NCBI RefSeq assembly: GCF_037975245.1
Contig: NC_092561.1
Span: forward strand, 8,366,001-8,430,000
Direction: 5' to 3'
DNA length: 64,000 bases
Source: Apostichopus japonicus
Lineage: Eukaryota > Echinodermata > Holothuroidea > Aspidochirotida > Stichopodidae
The position numbers and the translations under genes were made by a program. Positions 15,501 through 22,985 of the stretch are shown in pieces (the stretch's first letter is position 1; each line of letters begins with the position of its first letter). A model generated the notes under the pieces. The model was not told the DNA's origin. It searched no databases and saw only the letters and a list, made by a program, of their open reading frames with translations.

Positions 15501-16022
15501 TATTTTATCTAAGTCAAAATACTGGTGAATTAAGACGGTGAAATTGTATGAATTAAGTAAGCAAAATTAAGCAGCTACTTAAACTTGATACAGTGCACAG
15601 GATACCATCTCTCTTCCTCCTATTTTCTTCTCAGATTAACAATAACAGAAGTATACTGGTTGAATGCATGAATTAATGTATAAATACATGAATGATTGAT
15701 TAATTGATTGAATGACTGATTAATTGATTGATTGATTACTCTTCAGGTGGGGATAGGCAGCGTGGTAAGCTCCAACATGGTGGAAGCCATGCTCAGAGTC
15801 AAACAATGCGTGGAGGACAACTGGAAGAGAATGAGGCGGGTGTTCCGAAACGTGGACACCTCCGCCTCCGGTATCGTATCCACGACACAGTTCAGACAGA
15901 TCCTGCGACAGTTTAACATCAACCTTACCGAGGACGAGTTCTTTCACCTCATGACCTACTACGATAAGGACCTGGCCGGTAAAATATCCTATAACGATTT
16001 CCTGAGGGCGTTCTTGCAATAA
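384..16022 (+). CDS. EFCAB6: EFCAB6-like multi-EF-hand protein, 3' part of gene (14 exons)
   Basis: Fourteen exons on the + strand join in frame through GT-AG introns to give 907 codons and a TAA stop; the start of the gene lies left of the window. The product is a chain of 16 EF-hand-like motifs in eight pairs. Some loops are canonical (DKNGNGVIQKKE in exon D; DDDHDGFI in exon C), while many have lost acidic ligands (VGFSAGPMTYSDF, VLPANEFDNLQYRSF). Length, paired degenerate hands and lack of any other domain match EFCAB6 (DJBP), known in mammals as a roughly 1,500-residue protein linked to DJ-1 and the androgen receptor and expressed in testis; in invertebrates a ciliary or sperm role is plausible but inferred. 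Exons: 384-555, 866-1114, 2721-2956, 3739-3954, 4737-4895, 5620-5847, 6581-6776, 8435-8626, 9820-10059, 10404-10601, 11248-11410, 12117-12201, 12959-13073, 15747-16022. No clear poly(A) signal was seen soon after the stop. Confidence 0.85.
556..865 (+). other. intron, nothing recognised
   Basis: AT-rich intronic sequence between exons A and B. Short open frames here are not supported by splice sites or protein pattern. Confidence 0.6.
866..1114 (+). CDS. EFCAB6: EFCAB6-like exon B
   Basis: Acceptor CCTAG at 861-865, donor GTGAGT at 1115, phase 0 on both sides, 83 codons (residues 58-140). It finishes the first EF-hand pair with a non-canonical second loop (KVGFSAGPMTYSDFIQGF). A linker follows, then the entering helix of the next hand (ADLKDKLRQTFG). 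Confidence 0.85.
1560..1912 (-). mobile_element. tRNA-headed SINE with CORE-like middle (copy C1)
   Basis: Read on the - strand, the element starts near 1912 with a tRNA-like head: an A-box region (TGGTCAAGTGGTTAAGG) and a degenerate B box (AATCGAGTCTTG, 1846-1857 region). The middle block, about 1793-1820, reads GGGCGAGGCACTTTATCTCC on the - strand and is closely matched by the copy at 38,885-39,125. The head would give RNA polymerase III transcription when intact. The 3' limit is approximate. It lies in the intron between exons B and C. Confidence 0.6.
2486..2528. repeat. short (CAGTCACAA)-type tandem repeat
   Basis: Imperfect copies of a 9-bp unit (CAGTCACAA/CAGTCACAG) in the intron upstream of exon C. 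Confidence 0.6.
2721..2956 (+). CDS. EFCAB6: EFCAB6-like exon C
   Basis: Acceptor ATGTAG before 2721, donor AG|GTGAGA at 2957. Residues 141-218 plus two bases of a split codon. It carries a near-canonical loop (DDDHDGFIKQRN; position 12 is N rather than E) and a partner loop that has lost its calcium ligands (DIGKKTKLSYLQFL). Confidence 0.88.
3310..3692. mobile_element. hAT-type MITE with 8-bp target duplication
   Basis: A 383-bp noncoding element in the intron before exon D. The left end, CAGGGGTTCCCTAAC, pairs with the right end, whose reverse complement is CAGGGTTTCCTTAAC. The flanks are CCCTATAT (3302-3309) and CTCTATAT (3693-3700), a 7/8 match, as expected for a hAT 8-bp target duplication that has drifted by one base. 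The CAGGG start is typical of hAT termini. No transposase frame is present, so this is a non-autonomous copy. Confidence 0.75.
3739..3954 (+). CDS. EFCAB6: EFCAB6-like exon D
   Basis: Acceptor TCTCTCAG before 3739, donor AG|GTATGA at 3955. Residues 220-290, completing codon 219 and opening codon 291. It holds the most canonical loop of the protein, DKNGNGVIQKKE, with D/N/N/G/I/E in the expected places, so this hand probably binds calcium. A 21-bp minisatellite begins eight bases past the donor. Confidence 0.9.
3963..4161. repeat. 21-bp minisatellite at a splice donor
   Basis: About nine and a half copies of a 21-bp unit (GTCAATATGTGACAGACACA plus G) begin eight bases past the donor of exon D. 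Because 21 is a multiple of 3, the frame of exon D stays open through the array as repeats of QYVTDTG and stops at 4163-4165. Confidence 0.9.
4166..4736 (+). other. intron remainder, nothing recognised
   Basis: AT-rich intronic sequence from the end of the minisatellite to exon E; a pyrimidine-rich tract precedes the acceptor. No other feature seen. Confidence 0.5.
4737..4895 (+). CDS. EFCAB6: EFCAB6-like exon E
   Basis: Acceptor CTCGCAG before 4737, donor GTAAGT at 4896; phase 2 in, phase 2 out (residues 292-343). It supplies the loop of the even-numbered hand (YDLEGKGYIDHNHFLKMM) and a linker rich in charged residues. The split Arg codon at its start repeats the pattern seen at the starts of exons D and G. 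Confidence 0.88.
4990..5115. repeat. AT-rich low-complexity (TTTTTAATA) tract
   Basis: Irregular repeats of ATTTTTAATATTTTTA in the intron between exons E and F. The rest of that intron (to 5619) shows nothing else. Confidence 0.6.
5620..5847 (+). CDS. EFCAB6: EFCAB6-like exon F
   Basis: Acceptor TTTACCTAG before 5620, donor CATAG|GTAAAG at 5848. Residues 345-419. A linker (INITLNQANKSTF...) leads into an EF-hand with loop DQSKSGFISVKD, close to canonical. Reading frames continue upstream into the intron, but the pyrimidine-rich tract and TAG fix the exon start. Confidence 0.88.
6026..6105. mobile_element. retroposon 3'-tail fragment
   Basis: An (AAT)n run is followed by a block containing ATAGCGCAATTTCC, AATGCTCAAA and CCCTTTACAAA. 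This resembles the shared 3' tail of SINE/LINE families common in marine invertebrates, followed or preceded by a trinucleotide tail. Only a fragment is present, so the assignment is tentative. Confidence 0.35.
6581..6776 (+). CDS. EFCAB6: EFCAB6-like exon G
   Basis: Acceptor CATCTAG before 6581, donor GCG|GTAATT at 6777. It completes the split Arg codon and gives residues 421-485. The even-numbered loop LGLPTDKSRLSYENFLNAF lacks the acidic ligands. A lysine-rich linker and the entering helix of the next hand follow. Confidence 0.87.
6777..8434 (+). other. long intron, nothing recognised
   Basis: 1.66 kb of AT-rich intron between exons G and H. Small duplicated words (AAGGATTATTAG, 7700-7750) occur, but no gene, RNA or complete repeat could be supported. 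Confidence 0.5.
8435..8626 (+). CDS. EFCAB6: EFCAB6-like exon H
   Basis: Acceptor TTTTTCAG before 8435, donor GAG|GTAGCT at 8627; phase 0 on both sides, 64 codons (residues 486-549). It has no ATG-initiated frame of its own; it is found from splice sites and protein pattern. It holds a complete pair: AFGAFDKEKRGRIGPSEF and the degenerate VKVNEDLSINYPAFLDDF. The ATG frame overlapping it (8509-8877) is a different frame and not coding. Confidence 0.85.
9541..9690. repeat. (TA)n microsatellite with TGTCTATAC interruptions
   Basis: Alternating TA runs broken by copies of ATGTCTATACTA in the intron between exons H and I. The remainder of that intron (8627-9819) has a G-run near 8690-8701 and no gene. 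Confidence 0.75.
9820..10059 (+). CDS. EFCAB6: EFCAB6-like exon I
   Basis: Acceptor TCTTTCCAG before 9820, donor CAG|GTAAGG at 10060; phase 0 on both sides, 80 codons (residues 550-629). A glutamate/glutamine-rich linker is followed by an odd-numbered hand whose loop (DYASIGVVPKDDF) keeps the glycine region and the hydrophobic residue but only some ligands. Confidence 0.87.
10404..10601 (+). CDS. EFCAB6: EFCAB6-like exon J
   Basis: Acceptor TTTTTAG before 10404, donor TCG|GTGAGT at 10602; phase 0 on both sides, 66 codons (residues 630-695). It completes the pair with a ligand-poor loop (VLPANEFDNLQYRSFLDQC), then runs into a Pro/Arg/Ser/Thr-rich linker that is probably disordered. Confidence 0.83.
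10602..11247 (+). other. intron, nothing recognised
   Basis: AT-rich intron between exons J and K. The other short introns (10060-10403, 11411-12116, 12202-12958) likewise hold no feature I can support. Confidence 0.5.
11248..11410 (+). CDS. EFCAB6: EFCAB6-like exon K
   Basis: Acceptor CTTATAG before 11248, donor GCCG|GTAAGA at 11411; 54 codons plus one base (residues 696-749). It encodes the helix IQKLCRLL and loop DPENTGEVEPQEF, a good EF-hand loop. Its last base starts a Glu codon finished in exon L. Confidence 0.85.
12117..12201 (+). CDS. EFCAB6: EFCAB6-like exon L
   Basis: Acceptor TTTCAG before 12117, donor AA|GTGAGC at 12202; 85 bp, the shortest exon (residues 751-777). It gives the linker between the two hands and the start of the even-numbered loop (LKYDLKESGK), which is interrupted by the next intron inside the loop. 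Confidence 0.84.
12959..13073 (+). CDS. EFCAB6: EFCAB6-like exon M
   Basis: Acceptor GACGACAG before 12959 (weak pyrimidine tract), donor CCG|GTGAGT at 13074. It completes the Lys codon and continues FAYTEFLKHFVLN, the exit helix of the hand begun in exon L. A basic linker (LLSRQKIHAAKVP) follows. Residues 779-816. Confidence 0.82.
14040..14545. repeat. AT-rich satellite, about 18-bp unit
   Basis: About 500 bp built from TATATTTTGTATATTTTA-type units in the intron before the last exon. The period is a multiple of 3 and the sequence lacks stops in some frames, so long but meaningless open frames of Ile/Tyr/Phe/Leu appear on both strands. Confidence 0.9.
15351..15500 (+). mobile_element. 5'-truncated SINE (copy B1)
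   Basis: This matches the body of the full-length copy at 35,405-35,640: GTTGTTGACAATT, TAATCATGGA, GTAAGAGACTGA, GATAAGCCAATGAGGCTTCT and CGCGAGTTCCTGCTTGCAGG, ending in GATCTAAAATA plus an (ATAC)n tail. The tRNA-like head is missing, as expected from incomplete reverse transcription. It lies in the last intron of the EFCAB6-like gene, in the same orientation. Confidence 0.75.
15655..15738. repeat. (ATTG)n-type microsatellite next to a splice acceptor
   Basis: Imperfect ATTGATTAATTGATTG repeats end about eight bases before the acceptor of the last exon. Confidence 0.7.
15747..16022 (+). CDS. EFCAB6: EFCAB6-like exon N (last, with stop)
   Basis: Acceptor CTCTTCAG before 15747, immediately after an ATTG-type microsatellite; it ends at the TAA of 16020-16022. 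91 codons (residues 817-907). It contains the final EF-hand pair, with loops VDTSASGIVSTTQF and DKDLAGKISYNDF, and ends a few residues after the last helix (FLRAFLQ). The stop just past the last hand fits the end of the family. Confidence 0.9.
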   Translation: MGIGSVVSSNMVEAMLRVKQCVEDNWKRMRRVFRNVDTSASGIVSTTQFRQILRQFNINLTEDEFFHLMTYYDKDLAGKISYNDFLRAFLQ

Positions 16023-18798
16023 TCATGTTTGATTTTAACGATTTAGTGGAAAAGAGACAAATATGATGATATATTATGTAATACAAAAATAATGTAAATG
16101 AGGTTACAGTTGTAATGTTGAGTAAGATTTGTAAAAGGTCTGCAGTATGTTAGTGCATGTAATGAATCAATGGTGGCTAGTGAATTTCAAAGTGATTAAG
16201 TAACCCAGTCTTATCACCTATTTAGGTTAATCAGTTATTGCAATGACCAGTGGAGTAACTGTTAACCTCCCAAGGTGCCAAGGTTTCAATTTGTGCTTAC
16301 AATTCCTTTACATACTCACAGTTCCATGAAAAAATGGTGGCTACATTTCCGTTACAAATTGAGGGTTTCATTTATTGGTTACGATGGTGAAGGCTCAGTA
16401 ACCTTTGCAATCTTTGCTTACGTGTGTGTGATGTGTGTGTATGTGATGTATGTGTGTGTATGTGACGGCCAGCTTGTAAACACGATATCTCAAGAAGCAC
16501 AAGTTGAGTCAATGTCATACGTGGTAGTTATATGCCCCATGATGTGTAGATGTGCCCTATTGTTTTTGGTTCCATCTCATGCATGTTAATGAGTGGGCGG
16601 GCCTTTATCATTACCATACCACATTGCAGTTACATTCCATACAGATATAGTCTTCTTTATATCTCATTTCCTACCAAAGTTATTTCTCTTAAATTGCCTT
16701 TTTATGGGAAGCACAGAGAGAAGTGACTCTTGTCATTGGCAATGCCTCAGTGTATATAATCGTTGTGCAAGAACTTACCTTACAAACAAGAAACAATTTA
16801 AAATTTGAAACCGAGTGACTCACTATACAGCAAAAAAGAAATTGGTTTTGGCTTTGTATGTCTATATCGCACATGTAAAAATTTCTTCTAATCTTTTTTC
16901 ATCTTCCAAACCACACTGTAAATCTTGCATATTTGTTGTTGTTTATTTTATTATATGTGTGTTTTTTGTTTTAATAATGACTTTTGACATATTTTCCATT
17001 ATCATTGCATTCCATTTACCATCAGCTAAAATTTATCCAAACATTTTTATAATTTTTTTGTTAGATCTATCAGAAGGCCAAGTATTTTAAAAACTTTTGA
17101 AAGTTTCTGTTTGTATACTATTCAATTCTGAACAATGTTGTGCATATTTTACGCTATAAAGAGGGTTATTCTACTACTATTTAATGACTTTTTTTCCATA
17201 TTTGGCTTCCATTGTTTTATGCTCTTGTTTTCTTATTTTAATTTTATTTTGTCTCAAAACAATGGATAATTTTCCTGCAGTAATACATGATTCAGCTGTC
17301 TATTGACCATAATCTCATGATTCAGGATTTTTCTTTGTTATTTGTTTATGTATGTGTGTAGTCCATCGGGGGGGATTTTCTTTTTAATCGTGTCTTCATG
17401 AGTGAGGAAATGGGAAAGGGGAGAGGAAGGGGGTGGAAGGTGGGGGACTATTGTCTTGGGGAGTGTTAGTATAAGTACAGTGGGGAATTTTGACAGGTAA
17501 TCTGAAAGGAAGTTGGCTCGAGGATCAGTCTTAAGAGACTAACGTCAAATGTTGATAACAGGTTAGAGTTAAAGAATCCCTTTCCCCCACCCCCCCCTCC
17601 CAAACTTGCTAACATATGTTTCACCTTTACATTCATAGAAACACAGCCTTCTAAGGCTTCAAACTGTCTCTGCCCAATTTACCTACATCCATTTCAGAAG
17701 GGAGGAAAGCTCATCTTTTTTTTTTAAGTTGGAGGGGGTACCCAGTGAGGGGCAGGGCTACAGTCGACTACATGTGGTTTATTAGTATATACTATGTGAA
17801 TGTGGGATGTCTTGGTTTCTAAAGTCGGCTCCCTCTCATCAAGAACTACCATCCGTGGGGCTGTAGCCTCCTATGACACCTTCCCCCCCCCCCGATCAGA
17901 CCTACTGTCGACGGCCCTGCATATGACACAATAACAAGTATTTCGCTTGTGTTCAATGCATGAATGAAGACCTGTTTCTTACCCTGCATACCAACGTTAC
18001 AGACAGAAACTTTCACTTGTTTAACTCGCTTTCGGACGGAAAATCGTTTGCGCAATACTTAACCCAAACCCTGAACTACCAGGTCACGTACGCGAAACAT
18101 TTTTTCAACCACCACCGTCAATCGGGAGGAAACGTTTTCGTCGGGGACTTGTTTTTGTTAGTTAGGGAAGAAACAAGCCATTCCTCCGGGTCCCATTGGA
18201 TGTGAGATCGGTACACCCTTTGTTTGAACCTCACAAACTTTCAAACATATTTTGTTGTTCACATTCATGTGTTAATATCTATCTATGGACAGAATTTATG
18301 CTTCAGAACACAACATTTGACGTCTAAACTCACAACTGTAACCCCGCCCTTCCCCCTCCTCTACATAGGAATCGGATTCAAAGACCCACGTCCACACCTC
18401 TTTGTGCCCATCAGCCGTGGGGTATAACACGCTAACGATGTTTAACATGTCTGTAACTACAATGTATCTTATCGTCTAAACTTAGTACATACTTTGTTGC
18501 GGTACAATATACTAGTTATACTGGTGTATCTTGATACTCGCCAATTTGGTTCTTTCTTCAGAAAATATCTTCAGTTAAAATACACCACTTCAAGAAAGTG
18601 TGGACACTAGCAAACTTCTTTCACTTTAATGTAAGCTTATTAGTCTACTGGTTATTGTACAGTAGGCCAGGCAATGCAATCTAAAAAAAACATACGTTCT
18701 GTTCTGTTGGGGTTTTTTGGGGGTTTTTTTCGTCACAGGAACTTTACAGGATTAACAAGGGTATTGGGCTCGTTTTCGCAACCAATGATATTTTAATG
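16023..18798. other. 3' flank / intergenic, no gene supported
   Basis: This begins with the 3'-UTR of the EFCAB6-like gene, whose end I cannot place (no convincing AATAAA nearby). It contains a (GT)n-like patch at 16,420-16,465, a G-rich stretch at 17,400-17,460 and poly-C runs at 17,585-17,600 and 17,883-17,893. An open frame at 17,960-18,205 has no recognisable similarity and is not called. Confidence 0.5.
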
Positions 18799-18799
18799 C

Positions 18800-20049
18800 G
18801 CCGAAGACGCTTAGTAGTAGTAGTGAGTTGAGTCTCGTCTATCCGACATGCTCAGTGATTAACCTCCGCCACGTATCACGATCTTGCGCAAGGTTTATTG
18901 CTTCCTCGAAATTGTTAATATTAATGTCCTTAAATTGCGACTTTATTTTTCCAAGCAAGGTAGTCACGGGCCTTCCTACTGGTTTAGCAGTATGTCTCAG
19001 TGCTCCTCTTAAAGCAACCTTTGCTGGAGCGTCCTCCTGGAGTCTTGCTACATGACCGAAAAATCTCAATCTTCTATGTGCGACTATGGATGACCAAGGT
19101 GTTTGGTTGGTTTCGTTGTAGAGCTCATCATTTGATAACCAATTATTATTGGTCCATCTAATGTTGAGAATATTTCAAAGTAGTCTCCTTTGAAAAGTGT
19201 CAATTTTGCGATCAAGATCCTTCGTTGTGCCCCACAGTTCGCAATTGTACAAAAAATACTCTTCAATAAAGTCTCAAAAATCCTAAGCTTAATGTTCCGG
19301 CTTATGTTTTTGCTTTTAAAAATGCTTGACAGTGTGTTGAAAGCACCGTTGGTTATACCAATTCTTCGGTTAATGTCTTCTTCGGTCCCCAGCAAGCTTC
19401 CAACATATTTACACTTCTTCCAACTTTCATTTCCTTTTCTTGTGATTGAAAATTTCTCAGTTTTTGTGCAATTGATTTTCAGATTTCTTCCTGCCAGTTT
19501 GTCAGAAACTCGTTTTTCGATATCTTGCAGTATATGCTGACCAGTTGGTGCCCAAGAGATATCATCAGCGTATTGTTGGTCTACTGTGAAAAAAGAATTA
19601 GTGGTGGTAGTGCTGTAATCATGATCAACTAACTGCGATGGCAGGATAACTGCATCGATATCATTATCATCTGATTTCAAAGAGTTGGCTAGATAAGTTA
19701 TAAAAAATAGTGCACTTGCACTATCTCCTTGTGGTGAACCAATGTTAGTGTTAAAAGGAAGTCCGAGTTTGCCCTCTAATTTGACGGTGTAGGAGACGTT
19801 ATCGATTAGTAGTGATATCAGGTGAAGTTCGTCGTTGTCAAGAACCTGTTCTAGGTCAGTTAGCAAGGATCCTCTTTGAATTGTGTCGAACGCCTTGCTC
19901 ATATCTAGCATCAATACTGCTGTATTTCTTACATCCAAAATATGACAGCCAGTCACGCGCGCGCCAACATCGTCACGCATTGCAGCGTGCTCGAATACAC
20001 GTACGTAATAGGGAAAGACAACACTATAACATATCTCTGTTTTCAACAT
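18800..20049 (-). pseudogene. dead, 5'-truncated non-LTR retrotransposon (reverse transcriptase)
   Basis: The - strand frame at 19,084-20,049 shows the reverse-transcriptase core of a LINE: LMLDMSKAFDT (first catalytic Asp), GSPQGDSASALFFITYL and the QYADDISW catalytic box, then the C-terminal region (CKYVGSLLGTEEDINRRIGI). The downstream part (FFGHVARLQEDAPAKVALR, GRPVTTLL, AINLAQDRDTWRRLI) lies in another frame at 18,839-19,069, and a TGA interrupts the stretch between, so at least one frameshift and one stop have killed it. Endonuclease and ORF1 are absent; similarity fades above about 19,950. The 3' end has a short (CTA)n run beside GCGCCGAAGACGC. It belongs to a CR1/L2/Rex-like or related clade, which I cannot resolve by eye. 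Confidence 0.88.
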
Positions 20050-20054
20050 CTCTG

Positions 20055-20091
20055 CCTAAAATTTACGCATGCGCATCGATGCTGCGTCTAA
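20055..20091. repeat. left arm of inverted repeat IR-1
   Basis: TTTACGCATGCGCATCGATG onward for about 36 bp is matched in reverse complement at 21,689-21,724 with about three differences. The arms enclose the hAT-like elements described below. Confidence 0.7.
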
Positions 20092-20230
20092 AGCATCGCT
20101 ATGTAACCTAGACGCGAGCATGTGTATACGCACAAACAAGATCAACAAGTGCGTTACAAGTTGAATGCGCGCAGAAGTGACATCATAGAGAAAATGGATC
20201 GTGAACACCAAGGATCACATCAATGTAAAT

Positions 20231-21454
20231 CATGGGCGGCGATCCTGGGGGGGATGGGGGGATATATCCCCCCATGAAAATGGGTGGAGGGGATGTAATA
20301 CACCATATCCCCCCCACCAAATGCCAGGAATAAGAATATTTTCATGCCTTCATTTATGCATCATCGTGAATGTACGGCTCTTTTTAGCTTCATTTCTCGC
20401 CTATACCATAAACGCAGTGCGATCTTTTCAAATAAACCGTCTTTATAAAGCAAGAATAGTTGACTGTAGGCTTCATTGGCCCTATAACAACAAAATGTAT
20501 TATTGCGCCCACGGTATTGATATAGTACATATATGCACCCTCATAGTATTCATAAAGGCCCTATAGTAGGCCTACACACGTACATGTTCCCTCGAACAGC
20601 TGAGAATCTCATGTTACCAGGGTAATGCTTAATTAGGGGCGTCGGAGCGGTTCGCCGGACCAATATCCACGACGCATAAAAAGGAGAAAAAAGTAGCACT
20701 AAGAAGAAAAAAAGGCAAAAAATAAAGAACCAAAATGAAAACATACTTCAAAATGTGTTTCAGAAGATTAATCGGGTACAAAAACAGACAAGGGAGAATG
20801 CACAGAAGAAAAGCTCGGGAAGTGCCATTTCCTGCAATCTGGGAGGCATTTTTTCAAAATTTTCTCCATAACGCTACGCGCCAACCAATGGTGGCGCGTA
20901 GCGTAGTTTGACCTTCCAAACGTCCCCCACCCCCCCCCCCCCGATAATTATGGTAGATGGCCACACTCTGATCTTCCGTACCAATCCCAAATAGCTTCCG
21001 ACGCCCCTGTTAATACACGTACGTTTCACCTGGATGCCCTAGCAATCGGTACCTAGGAATGTAACTATGTGTAATTGTGTATTGCATGTGTATAGGCCTA
21101 TAATAGCCTGCATGAGGCCATTTTCTTCATCGAATAATATAAAGAGCTCTCGAACATTCTAACGTAGCGCCTGAAACAAGATTGACAGGGGCAATTTTCC
21201 CAAAATAACACCCGAAATAAAAAAAAAAAAGTATTTTGGATACTGATTATGAGATATTTCGGACATGAAATCCCTATTTTAAAGTTGGGTATATGCCGCT
21301 TGGAAACCTCGGCAAGTGCCGTTTCCGGCCATCTAGAGGGTTTGTAAATCCCAAAATTTTCTTGTACGCTTCGCGCCAACTCATGGTGGCGCTACGCTTA
21401 GATAGTCAACAAGGTCATATCCCCCCCACTCGGAAGTACGGATCGCCGCCCATG
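20231..21454. mobile_element. hAT-like non-autonomous element with exact 8-bp target duplication
   Basis: The terminal inverted repeats are a perfect 15-bp pair: CATGGGCGGCGATCC at 20,231-20,245 and its reverse complement at 21,440-21,454. Both ends are flanked by ATGTAAAT (20,223-20,230 and 21,455-21,462). An 8-bp duplication is diagnostic of hAT (or P/Mutator-size) insertion, and hAT fits best. The 1,224-bp element codes for nothing recognisable and carries a second related element (20,634-21,009). Near the right end it carries the module ending in GCGCCAACTCATGGTGGCGC, shared with three other elements in this window. Confidence 0.82.
20634..21009. mobile_element. related element nested inside the hAT-like element
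   Basis: Terminal repeats AGGGGCGTCGGAGC (20,635-20,648) and GCTTCCGACGCCCC (20,994-21,007) pair with one mismatch. Inside, near the right end, is the same subterminal module with a hairpin-forming stretch (CTACGCGCCAACC ... TGGTGGCGCGTAG). A clean 8-bp flank duplication could not be matched (TGCTTAAT vs TTAATACA). Confidence 0.6.
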
Positions 21455-21688
21455 ATGTAAATAGAAAGCGAATACTGATACGCGTGCGATAACAACTTCT
21501 ATCGCAGATATGCTAAATAGTGCTGTGAAATGGTTTGCGTGGAAGAAACGCAGATCTGTGAAAGTGACTTGGCGCTATGGTGAATGTCTTCTGATTGAAG
21601 TTGCAGCCGACTAGTAAATCAGTTACCGTCGCGTTCTGCGTAACCGATAAGATACTTTGGGATATGTGTACGCCGAAGCGTCATATAC

Positions 21689-21724
21689 GATGCGTTAGAA
21701 GCAGCATCGATGCGCATGCGTAAA
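21689..21724. repeat. right arm of inverted repeat IR-1
   Basis: Reverse complement partner of 20,055-20,091 (GCAGCATCGATGCGCATGCG within it). It is followed at about 21,738-21,880 by a diverged direct copy of the sequence that flanks the hAT-like element. Confidence 0.7.
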
Positions 21725-22370
21725 TCCTATACAGAGATCATATAATAGAGGAAATGAAAAAATTAGGATCACGTCATTAAAAAATATCGAATACTGATGC
21801 GCGCACAATAACAACTTAATTCTGTCAGAGATATGCTATATTGCGTTGTTACTTGATTTGTGTAGAAGAAGCCGAAGGTCTGTTACACTGCCTGGACACA
21901 ACGTACATATAGCTACTGATTAAAAGTACGGTAACCAACCTATGCGTTTGTCACTGTTTACAAATATTCTGCATGAATAAATGAGATACATCAAAATAGC
22001 AAATAAATTGAGATATTCCGGTGTGATAATCCAGCCATATCTTGCCATCAGCTATCTTTTAAGAAACATCAATTCCATAGTTTGGAATTAATATAACGTT
22101 TGCGCTGTATGTGATATCTTGTGTTTACTACCAAATTTTACTTTTTTATTTTGTATTTGCAATTGATTTGAAAATTAAGACATATTCCATTGGGCCACCA
22201 TCTTACAATAAGAAAAATAGTAAGTCCTTTCAACCAAGGATGTTATATAGCGACAAGATAGTACTGAACGAATCTCTGGTTTCACAATACTATCAGTGAA
22301 AGCAACCGCATAAGCTATAGTTGAAAACAGAGATATGTTTGGTTGACAACATCATGAAAATGCATACCAG

Positions 22371-22422
22371 TGTTACGCGCAGAGTTACTCCGTGTTACGC
22401 GCAGTGCTACGCGCAGTGTCGC
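22371..22422. repeat. short tandem GTTACGCGCAG-type repeat
   Basis: Three to four imperfect copies of TGTTACGCGCAG. Confidence 0.55.
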
Positions 22423-22889
22423 ACCAACACCCTTTAGTACACATGCATGCGTCCGTGTTTATGTGATTCAGTCTTAAATATGAATTTAATCGAATGAAGT
22501 TGCTAATACAACCGTGATGCATGTTGCTCGCAATAAGTTGAAATTTGATATCGTCACCATAATGAAATTCCCTTTGGCGTTCCATACCTTTATATATACC
22601 TATATATTCAAAGATTACTAAGCGATACCTTCCTATGGGATTTGCCGCGTGCATATCTCCTCTCTATTGTGACGTAATGACAATTAATTCTCTGCGTTCA
22701 TATTAAAATGAAAGCTACTATACCACTAGTATTTAAGTGTTACGTAATAATTGACATAGACGAAGTTGAATGATTATGTAAGAGTGAATAGGGTAAATGT
22801 TTCATATTCAAGTTTTAGCGTATCGCTTATGAATGCAGTTATAATAATCTGAAAGGGTCGGGCTTTTCAGACATTTTACAACCGGCACT

Positions 22890-22985
22890 GATGGGTAATC
22901 AAATGAATATATGTGCGAGACAACATCAAGTCAACGAGATGGGTAACCAAATGAATACATATGCGAGACCACATCAAGTCAACGA
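22890..22985 (+). repeat. 48-bp tandem duplication inside a coding exon
   Basis: Two adjacent 48-bp copies (GATGGGTAATCAAATGAAT... and GATGGGTAACCAAATGAAT...) differ at a handful of bases and keep the frame, giving a 16-residue repeat. Confidence 0.9.

Noticed and set aside
17960-18205. 81-codon frame beginning MNEDLFLTL
   Set aside because: Composition is not absurd, but there is no recognisable family, no splice partner and no nearby poly(A) signal.
19812-20111. + strand frame opposite the reverse transcriptase
   Set aside because: Antisense shadow of the LINE relic.
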